Source: Symsagittifera roscoffensis (Eukaryota; Xenacoelomorpha; Acoela; Convolutidae). From it: DNA of 64,000 bases. Under the pieces are notes generated by a model that was not told where the DNA came from, ran no database searches, and saw nothing but the letters and a program-made list of their open reading frames with translations. Shown piece after piece: positions 56,758 to 64,000 of this stretch (its first letter is position 1; every line of letters starts with the position of its first letter). The position numbers and the translations under genes were made by a program. The DNA lies in NCBI RefSeq assembly GCF_963678635.1, contig NC_087064.1:7227671-7291670 (forward strand), given 5' to 3'.

Positions 56758-58390
56758 TTAAATTATGTACAATCTTTTTGATTGTATGTGGTCGATTAAA
56801 GAACGACTCATATCGCACCCATTTCGTGGCTTGTCTGGAAATCCTTCAAAGGGTTCCTCGCGCAGTCGCATGGCGTTGCAAAGACTTAAGCTTTCCGTGC
56901 ATAATATTGGAAAGGAGCACGGACGGTATTTTGTTACTGCAAGACTTAGAGATCTATAAGCCATCATAACTGTTTGAAAATGTTTGGACAAGTCACTTTG
57001 GTTTTCTTTGATCATTGCTTTTTTCTGAAGATGATATGTTACTGTGCTAGTTCTATCGATTCCTAGTTTGGAACATTATTTTCGAACAATTGTGACTTGA
57101 GGTTTAATTTTTTGTCGCTGTTCAGATTTGCTGGGCAAAGTTCAGTTAACGCACCAAAACTTTAGCCAGTTTCCTTGCTTCTTGGTTTTTGTAACAGTAC
57201 CGATTTCTAACACTTAGAGAATTGATCTCCACCTAAAAGACCATTTTTGAGTTTCTCTGAATCCGGTAAAAATGCCATGATATCCAAAGCCACCTGCCAA
57301 AAGAGAAGGCTGGGCTTCCAAGTCTGCAGTGGATTATTTTGTTTCTTTTCAGGTTTCTTTTGGTTTTAGGATGCTTACAGCTTTTCACCCAATCATTATT
57401 TTTTCTACTCATTCCGTTTGTTGTAAAGTGTTTTCCTGGCCGAAATGTCCAAAAAATTTGAACAGCAAAACGAATATTTCCTCCATAAACGACTGATTCG
57501 CTACAATTTGTTGACAACGTACTGTTTTTTGTCAGTTTCTTTTTTTTAAAAGGTTAATTTTGATTATCAAATTACCAAAGTTGGTCCAATCAAACTATCA
57601 AAAGAGGTCCAAAACTTCCGTAACATTTTTCAATAGTCACTCATTTGCCTTTTATCCAGCCTCTCATTGTTTTGTACCCGGATTTTTGCGGTTTTAATTC
57701 TTTCAATCCTAGTTCAATCGTTTGTAACTCCAAGTCAGGAGTTTTAAGTGCTTTTTTCAGATATATTTCGAAACATCTGTTGTTTTCCGATTTGATTAAT
57801 CACTTCATCAGTGCTAGTTGAACTCTTAGTAGGCAGTATGCAAAGAAAATTTTTTCTGCTTCTTGCTTGATTTCGAATTGGAACTGCCCTAGTTTTTCAA
57901 ACCATCTAGTTGTCATATCATCTGGCTCATGGAAGATAAAAAGCAATGTTAAAGCTCTGCAATTCGTGACTTTTAGGAAGTTCCATCCCAACATAAAGTT
58001 CCGGAAGTGTTGGATGAAATGAACGTTTGCGTATAAATTTTTTTTGTTGACGAGTATTTCGATTATCCTTTATCCAGTGTTTTGCCGGCGTACACAACGA
58101 CTTGATTCACATTTTGATGATTATATGTCAATGTGACTCCAATCCCATTGTCCGTTCTTAGGGTACACATTTTTTTCTTTCCGGTGTCCCAGTGGGGTGC
58201 TGGCCGTATTATTGGTGCTTCCTACAATGCTGTCTTACAAGCTTCATTAAGAAAGAGCTTTTTGCCCGTATAAAGAAGTTGTAAAGAAGCGCCACCGTTT
58301 TTCCGAATCCTTCAAAAAATTTTCGGTAGAATTCAAGGTGTAGTAATACCGCCCACATTTGTTTGATAATATTAGGATCTCTTTTGTCTT
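56758..58390 (-). pseudogene. Ty3/Gypsy relic 3: RNase H and integrase
   Basis: In minus orientation: a VYAGKTLDKG-like RNase H start (58080), DDMTTRWFEKLGQFQFEIKQ (57900), the integrase zinc/linker part NNDWVKSCKHPKTKRN (57410), a G.HGIFTGFRE-like core start (57260), and MAYRSLSLAVTKYRPCSFPI with FPILCTESLSL (56950). The order RNase H to integrase is correct for Gypsy. Many stops and frame changes are present. A ~240-bp block around 58040-58280 is clearly related to 54327-54560. Confidence 0.65.
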
Positions 58391-60106
58391 CCCCGACTCA
58401 CCTTTATCAGTAAGTCAGCTACAAATAGTCCGGTTTTTTCTTCGAATTCCGGTATCCTATCATTTAAACTTGCTTAGCAATTGATACTCTTTTCATCCTT
58501 GATGACAATTTCTACTAGCTTTTCATGTCTGCTGGGGTTTTCTGCATTTCTCTCTGCTTTTGCGAAAAAACTTGGACAACGGTCGTTGTTTGTGCTGATT
58601 TAGGTAGCATAGTACGATGTTTCCTATTGTACAGCAACTGTTCGCCAATATTTAAAAATTCTAGATTCATCTTGAAAATGAAAACATGAAGGCAATGTGT
58701 AAACAGCTATCCGCCGTTATCAAAAACTCCTGCACGAATTCTTCTGATTTGGGTTTCAATTGTACTCTGATGTGCACACTGCCAATTATTTTCAACGACA
58801 AATTTTAAGCCGCAAATACTTAACTTATAAAAGCTTTCATGATTCCCGTCGTTCATACGTGTCGAAACTCATGAGAAAAATGCTACTTCCGCTGCCTAAC
58901 AGTCCTGTTAATAAGTTTTTATTCTATAACTTTGCGCGACTCCATTTTTCCTTTCATTGAATAACTCCTGTAGTTCTCAACCAAGATCAACGTTCTTCTA
59001 ATAGTTTAAATATCTCCTAATGTAAGAATATTCTAATAAGACTCCAGGCAAATTCCATTCAAATTGAAAATTAACATAAATCCTTGCAAAGAGATTGAGC
59101 ACGAGAAAGGGCGTATCAGCTCTAGTCGCAACCCATCATTAAAAGCATTCTACGAGCAGTTCCATCCATGACTGATCAAGCACTTGGTCTGTTTCAGTTA
59201 ATTCACTTCTCACCCTATATGTACGCCCACCTTCCTCTTCATCGACCTCATGGGGAGCTATCTCCCAACACTACTCTTCACTTCTTTCTGTGTATCCAAT
59301 GCAATCCAGTGGCTCCTGGAACTGTTCTTCGTTGAACTCGTAGTGGCCAAGGTGGCTCAATGCAGTGCATGACACCAAGGCTTCTTATACCAATGTATGT
59401 TCCCGTTGGCATACCGCGGCTATCCCTCGGTACATACAGTTTTCACCTTTGTTTCCCCCGTATATAAAATCTCAGTTGCAAGCCTGCTTGTCAATGTACT
59501 GCGTCAAAACGCTAGTAGATTTCAGATATGGTTGTTGTCCACCAATTAATTTCAAAGAGACATCTGTTCACTCTGACCAACTACTCGGCTCTTCACATCT
59601 TTAGAGGCCTTACCCTCAATTCTGCGGCGTTTCGTTTTGTCAAAAATTCTGCGGCGTTTATGTCGAAACTTGTTAATTGTAAACAATTAAGGTCACCTTT
59701 CTCTCAACTTGACTTTTGACATTACAGACAAGCTGACTCACTCGTTTCTCTCAACTTTTCAAAAACAGCATGACTTACAAGGAAATGACAAACTTTCAGG
59801 TAAAATAACGTTTCAATTTATACGAAAACTCGGGATTAATATCAACTTTTCTGAATAACCCCCTTATTAACAGTTCCCTTTTTCTAACGTTCGCCTTTTA
59901 GTATTCCCCGTACTATGTAATATAATATCCCTATTTATGATATTATATTTACCTTAGTTTTATCCCTGATTTACTATTGTATTATTTTTCATGTACTTAC
60001 TGAACTGATGCCCAACTGCATGGAACTCCTTTGACTCAACCCTTAAAACTACCCTTACTAACAATTGGTGTACTATTCTCCTCAGGTAATTACCCAATTG
60101 TTATAT
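58391..60106. other. Upstream flank of the BEL/Pao element, probably including its 5' LTR
   Basis: No gene recognised. A near-perfect palindrome TTAATTGTAAACAATTAA lies at 59670-59687. ACAATTGG at 60060 is inverted as CCAATTGT at 60095, just before the candidate primer-binding site. TATAATATCC and ATATTATATTTACC lie near 59940. The LTR cannot be delimited because its partner is outside the window. Confidence 0.35.
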
Positions 60107-60122
60107 TGGCGCCCCGAAAAAG
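60107..60122 (+). other. Candidate primer-binding site of the BEL/Pao element
   Basis: TGGCGCCCCGAAAAAG begins with the TGG expected opposite a tRNA CCA end and has the GC-rich acceptor-stem look of retroelement primer sites. It lies about 2 kb upstream of the Gag ATG. No matching tRNA is known from this window, so the assignment rests on position and the TGG-GC pattern only. Confidence 0.35.
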
Positions 60123-60456
60123 TTTTGATTAGCTCGTTACACTGTGTTTTTTATTCCCCCACAACCAAAAATTTATGGTTAGTTACTGTTTTTCCTCCCC
60201 AGTTTTTACGTCTGCGGTTTATTATATCTTGTTATAATACTCCCCCATTACAATATTATTTCATTTATTTACAGTTAATCGCAGTTTATTTGATTTACAT
60301 TTTAAAAAAAAAAGATCAATTATTGCTCTTGATTTCTAACCCATGTAAACTTTAAACGTTTCAATTGTTCATAGCTTTATTTACTTTGAATAATGTATTA
60401 AGTTATTTTCATCAATTTTCCCCTTTCAATTCGTTTTTTGTTGCTTTGCTATTCCG

Positions 60457-60860
60457 AGTCTTTTGTGACTCATTTATGAAAAAACTTCAGTTTTCCCGAC
60501 TCATTTTTCATTCCGTTCAGAGTTTTTATTGCCTTTTGCGTTCCTTTCCGAGTCTTTCCTGACTCAATGTTTCATTCCTTTCCGAGTCTTTCTCGACCCA
60601 TTTGTTGTTCGTTTCCGAGTCTTTCCCTACTCATTCATTCATTCCTTCCGAGTCTTATCTGACGCCTTGTATATTCCTTCCGAGCCTTTCTTGGCCCTTT
60701 GCTTCCTTCATTGCTTCCTTCCTTCAAGTGTTTTCTGACACTTTTGCTTTCTTATTGCCCGACTCCTTGGTTACCTGATTCGAGTTCTTTTTGGACTCTC
60801 AATTTTCGTCATTGTTCTTCGACATGACATTTGTTTGAGCTTTATCTGAGCTCACTTATT
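60457..60860 (+). repeat. Stem-loop array in BEL/Pao leader, variable part
   Basis: Successive short inverted repeats occur every 25-50 bases: GAGTC-TTTTGT-GACTC (60457), GAGTC-TTTCCT-GACTC (60550), GAGTC-TTTCTC-GACCC, GAGTC-TTTCCC-TACTC, GAGTC-TTATCT-GACGC, GAGCC-TTTCTT-GGCCC, AAGTGT-TTTCTG-ACACTT (60726), GAGTTC-TTTTT-GGACTC (60782) and GAGCT-TTATCTG-AGCTC (60837). Loops are 5-7 bases, and linkers often contain ATTCATTCCTTCC-like sequence. Arms differ from stem to stem while staying complementary, with G-U pairs in places. Confidence 0.85.
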
Positions 60861-60866
60861 CCGCTT

Positions 60867-61541
60867 GCTTCGAGCCTCACTGGGTTCGTGGCTACATTCG
60901 AGCTTCGTCTTAGCTCATCTTATTTTCTCCTTTGAGCCTCTCGGTTCTTGGCTGCTTCCTGTCGAGCTTTACCTGAGCTCATTTCCTCTGCTGCTTCGAG
61001 CCTCACTGGGTTCGTGGCTACATTCGAGCTTCGTCTTAGCTCACCTTATTTTCTGCTTTGAGCCTCTCGGTTCTTGGCTGCTTCCTGTCGAGCTTTACCT
61101 GAGCTCATTTCCTCTGCTGCTTCGAGCCTCACTGGGTTCGTGGCTACATTCCAGCTTCGTCTTAGCTCACCTTATTTTCTGCTTTGAGCCTCTCGGTTCT
61201 TGGCTGCTTCCTGTCGAGCTTTACCTGAGCTCATTTCCTCTGCTGCTTCGAGCCTCACTGGGTTCGTGGCTACATTCGAGCTTCGTCTTAGCTCACCTTA
61301 TTTTCTGCTTTGAGCCTCTCGGTTCTTGGCTGCTTCCTGTCGAGCTTTACCTGAGCTCATTCCTCTGCTGCTTCGAGCCTCACTGGGTTCGTGGCTACAT
61401 TCGAGCTTCGTCTTAGCTCACCTTATTTTCTGCTTTGAGCCTCTCGGTTCTCGGCTGCTTCCTGTCGAGCTTTACCTGAGCTCATTTCCTCCGCTGCTTC
61501 GAGCCTCACTGGGTTCGTGGCTACATTCGAGCTTCGTTTAG
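60867..61541 (+). repeat. 126-bp tandem repeat, five full units plus a partial, each with four stem-loops
   Basis: Units start at 60867, 60993, 61119, 61245, 61370 and 61496 at GCTTCGAGCCTCACTGGGTT. Each holds four hairpins: GAGCC-TCACT-GGGTTC, GAGCT-TCGTCTT-AGCTC, GAGCC-TCTC-GGTTC and GAGCT-TTACCTG-AGCTC. Units are nearly identical, with one single-base deletion in unit 4 and scattered substitutions. Because 126 is a multiple of three, a 183-codon frame runs through the array, but the single-base deletion breaks it and it has no start context of note. Confidence 0.93.
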
Positions 61542-62150
61542 CTCATCAACTGCTTCGAACAACTCTAGTTCGTCTCATTCGCTACGCTACAGCGATAAAG
61601 GCAAATTGTCCTCTGGGAGGTCAACTGGTATAAGTGCAAATTTTATTGCACAGGGATAAATCTACGGTATTAGGACAGGTAGGTAAACAGGTACATCAAC
61701 TTTAGTTGTCCTCTGGGAGGTCAGCAATCACAATTCGGTCGTCTGCTAAATAGCGACAGGTAGGTAGGTAAATACGTCATCCTCAGTTGTCCTCTGGGAG
61801 GTCAACACTCATTGGTGCTAATCTTTGCACCCGGTTTTTTTTTGCCGTTTATACTGGTAATTGGTGGGTAGGTAGGGTCGGTAGGCTGGTAGGACCAGGT
61901 AGGTTCTTGGACTAGCTTTAAAATCGCAGTTAATTGTTAATACCGAGGACACTTTGAACGACCGCTCAATTTTCCCTCGGAGGTAGGTACAAGTGGTAAG
62001 GTACAGTGGTAATTGGTTAAACTTTATCCATTATTTCGCTCCTTCTTACGAGCATCGGTGGTATTCGGTATAAGTTGGTAGGTTGGTAAAGGTAAATTCA
62101 TATACTGGTATAAGTTGGTAGGTATTGGTTTACGTCTCCTGGTTCAAGGT
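61542..62150 (+). other. BEL/Pao leader, 3' part: more stem-loops and GGTA-rich sequence
   Basis: Stem-loops continue: CGAAC-AACTCTA-GTTCG (61547), GTGCAA-ATTTTA-TTGCAC (61636), GGTGC-TAATCTT-TGCACC (61813). The string TTGTCCTCTGGGAGGTCA, with arms CCTC and GAGG, occurs three times (about 61608, 61708, 61789), with a CCTCGGAGG variant near 61975. From about 61675 the sequence is dense in GGTAGGTA and TGGTATAAGTTGGTAGGT units up to the Gag ATG at 62151. Confidence 0.75.
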
Positions 62151-64000
62151 ATGGCCCCATCCGGTAGAAATAAAACGACGCAAAACAATGACAGCGATCC
62201 TTCGGAACAAAATGGTACCCAAACGCAAGATACCAATCAAAACGTTCAAGAGACTGGCGTTCGAAAACTGGTTTCGCTTCGACGTCATCACGAAATGGAG
62301 ATCAATACTTTGATCGACATGCTCGAAAACAACATCTACGAGGAAGAAGATGATCTTGAACTCATCAATGAAACGTTCACTGAATTGTCTCAATTCCAAC
62401 AAAAACTTGATACCCTGAACGATCAAATGTTACAGGCTGGTTCTGAACACGATTTTGAAGAATATTCTCACTGGACAGTACAGTTGAAACAGAAAATCCG
62501 AGTATTTTCAATGAAAGTGAAAAAATATTTGAAAAAACAAGTATCAAATCCTGCTACTTCTACAATTCCAAATAACAGCGCTCAAGAAAATGCTACTTCA
62601 ATTTTCCCACAGGAAACCGCAACCTCCATGCCGACTGCAAACACAATGGATATACCAAACAACAACCTTATAACCATGAGCAACAATACTCAAGGCAATG
62701 CAAGAAAAGCTGCCTCTGACGACAACCTTTCGGCGCCATTTCAAGGCGACCAATCATTTTCAAATCCATTTGCTAGTGATGTTCCTAACCACAGCTCACA
62801 ACAAGCTAGTGCTGCAAACCCTCCTAACAACAACAATCGAGCTTTGGCAACTAATTCAAGCGACACTTCTACTACATTCAGTCGATCAGTGCCAAAACTG
62901 AAGCCTACAATTTTCAATGGCAATCCTAACTATTGGTTGCACTGGTATGGTGTATTCGTATCATCGATTCATAATTCTAATATGTCTCCAACTGAAAAGA
63001 TGATCCATCTTCAATCATTGGTAACTGGCCCAGCTAAACTAATGATAGCTGGTTATGGTGCAAACGGCGACACATACGAACTAGCACTACAACGTCTTCG
63101 TGAAAACTTTGGCAATACCAATAGAATTGTCAACTCTTTTTTGCAACGTCTTGCAAATTTCAAACCTCCAAATCTGGCTCAACCAGAATCATACATGCAG
63201 TTTTCTGCTTTTCTCCTAACTTTAGTGGACACTTTTGAGCAACTTGGTTTTGTTCACGATATTTGTTCTACAACAAACTTGAACACTGCTCTGGCAAAGC
63301 TTCCCGACCCTGTGAGATTAGAATGGAATCGCTTCGTCATCGACAAAGACTACGATCAACCCTCCTTGAGACATCTAGCACAATGGTTTCAACGGTACGC
63401 ACAGGCGTGTCGCGACATGCCTCCGACAGGTTTCCGAAACCAAAACAATAACAATTTTAACAATTCTTCTGGAAACGCTAAACACTCTAGTGGTTCCCGT
63501 TTCAATGGTTTTACTACAAATGGTGTAGGAAATCAAAATCAGCGCTTTAACCATCAGGGAGATCAACAAAACTCTCGTGCTCAGAATAATGTAAACTCGA
63601 ATGCTTGTCCTAGTGGAGACACCTGTGGACCTCTCTACAAATGCGAGCACTTCAAAGCCTTAGACCCTAAGCAACGAAAAGAGCATGCCCGAAAAATGCA
63701 CTTATGCTTTAACTGTCTAGGGAATCATAGGTTTACTGACTGCAATTCGAAATCGCTCTGTCGAACCGATAATTGTGGTAAAAAACACCACACTCTACTC
63801 CACGATCCTTCTGATACTTATGGAAAAAACCCTAGTAAAGCTGCAGTGAATCGCGCAATAGCTTGTCAGAGATCAGGTCAATCAGCTTTTGTACCAATCG
63901 AATTATCAAATGGTGATAAAACACTTTGTACCTACGCTTTCTTAGATAGTGGTAGCTGCGTAACTCTACTACTGGACTCAGTGGCAACTCAACTAGGCTT
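62151..64000 (+). CDS. BEL/Pao retrotransposon Gag-Pol polyprotein, N-terminal part (open at window edge)
   Basis: A single frame runs from the ATG at 62151 for 616 codons to the window end without a stop. Residues 1-~125 are charged and coiled-coil-like. Residues ~248-400 form the BEL/Pao Gag domain (DUF1759-type): PTIFNGNPNYWLHWYGVFVS, MIHLQSLVTGPAKLMI, and a final LRHLAQWFQRYAQA. An Asn/Gln-rich linker follows. Zinc-binding motifs lie at ~486-552: CGPLYKCEHF, then MHLCFNCLGNHRFTDC and CGKKHHTLLH. At residue ~599 DSGSCVTLL marks the aspartic protease site (D-S-G). The RT, RNase H and integrase should follow beyond the window. No frameshift or stop is seen, so this may be a young, intact copy. 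Confidence 0.9.
   Translation, partial: MAPSGRNKTTQNNDSDPSEQNGTQTQDTNQNVQETGVRKLVSLRRHHEMEINTLIDMLENNIYEEEDDLELINETFTELSQFQQKLDTLNDQMLQAGSEHDFEEYSHWTVQLKQKIRVFSMKVKKYLKKQVSNPATSTIPNNSAQENATSIFPQETATSMPTANTMDIPNNNLITMSNNTQGNARKAASDDNLSAPFQGDQSFSNPFASDVPNHSSQQASAANPPNNNNRALATNSSDTSTTFSRSVPKLKPTIFNGNPNYWLHWYGVFVSSIHNSNMSPTEKMIHLQSLVTGPAKLMIAGYGANGDTYELALQRLRENFGNTNRIVNSFLQRLANFKPPNLAQPESYMQFSAFLLTLVDTFEQLGFVHDICSTTNLNTALAKLPDPVRLEWNRFVIDKDYDQPSLRHLAQWFQRYAQACRDMPPTGFRNQNNNNFNNSSGNAKHSSGSRFNGFTTNGVGNQNQRFNHQGDQQNSRAQNNVNSNACPSGDTCGPLYKCEHFKALDPKQRKEHARKMHLCFNCLGNHRFTDCNSKSLCRTDNCGKKHHTLLHDPSDTYGKNPSKAAVNRAIACQRSGQSAFVPIELSNGDKTLCTYAFLDSGSCVTLLLDSVATQLG

Noticed and set aside
60865-61416. 183-codon plus-strand open frame over the leader repeats (LRASLGSWLHSSFVLAHL units)
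   Set aside because: The 126-bp period is a multiple of three, so one open unit keeps the whole array open. A single-base deletion shifts it, and the hairpin structure explains the conservation better.

Overview
The window looks like AT-rich nuclear DNA from an invertebrate animal. It holds a multi-exon gene with GT-AG introns up to 8.6 kb long, a metazoan-type Caprin gene, tRNA-derived SINEs, and Penelope, non-LTR, Ty3/Gypsy and BEL/Pao retroelements. No bacterial operon, CRISPR array or complete tRNA gene is visible. The species cannot be named from the sequence alone.

Left third, about 0.5-26.4 kb. The minus strand carries the 5' part of an N-recognin E3 ubiquitin ligase of the UBR1/UBR2 type. 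I traced ten exons that join in one consistent frame to about 884 codons: UBR box, ClpS-like domain, then the helical middle of the protein. The rest, including the RING region, lies beyond position 1. The introns are packed with repeats: a roughly 500-bp family (called R1 here) with all copies in one orientation and partly in tandem, two tRNA-derived SINE families, a foldback repeat, a LINE 3' fragment and several small tandem arrays.

Centre, 28.4-30.0 kb. A single-exon minus-strand Caprin gene (543 aa) keeps the HR1 region, a G3BP-binding-like motif and an RGG/glycine-rich tail. A splice acceptor lies 20 bases before its ATG.

Right half, 31-64 kb, is mobile-element territory. In order: a degraded Penelope-like element with a GIY-YIG domain; three copies of an LTR-like repeat, two of which bracket an unrecognised, GC-richer, frameshifted coding region, with a half tRNA-Asn copy that includes CCA between the first two; a degraded LINE (endonuclease plus RT); a minus-strand Ty3/Gypsy element whose protease-RT segment is repeated five times in tandem (1.25 kb period); relics of a LINE-type ORF and of two more Gypsy elements; and the 5' part of an apparently intact BEL/Pao element. 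The BEL/Pao Gag-Pol frame is open from 62151 to the window edge. Its roughly 2-kb leader is an array of small stem-loops whose arms change sequence but stay complementary.

The two host genes act in different processes: UBR in N-degron protein turnover, Caprin in mRNP and stress-granule biology. Nothing here links them functionally. The most unusual structures are the stem-loop leader of the BEL element, the five-fold RT array, and the LTR/tRNA-half/LTR arrangement next to the unknown coding region.
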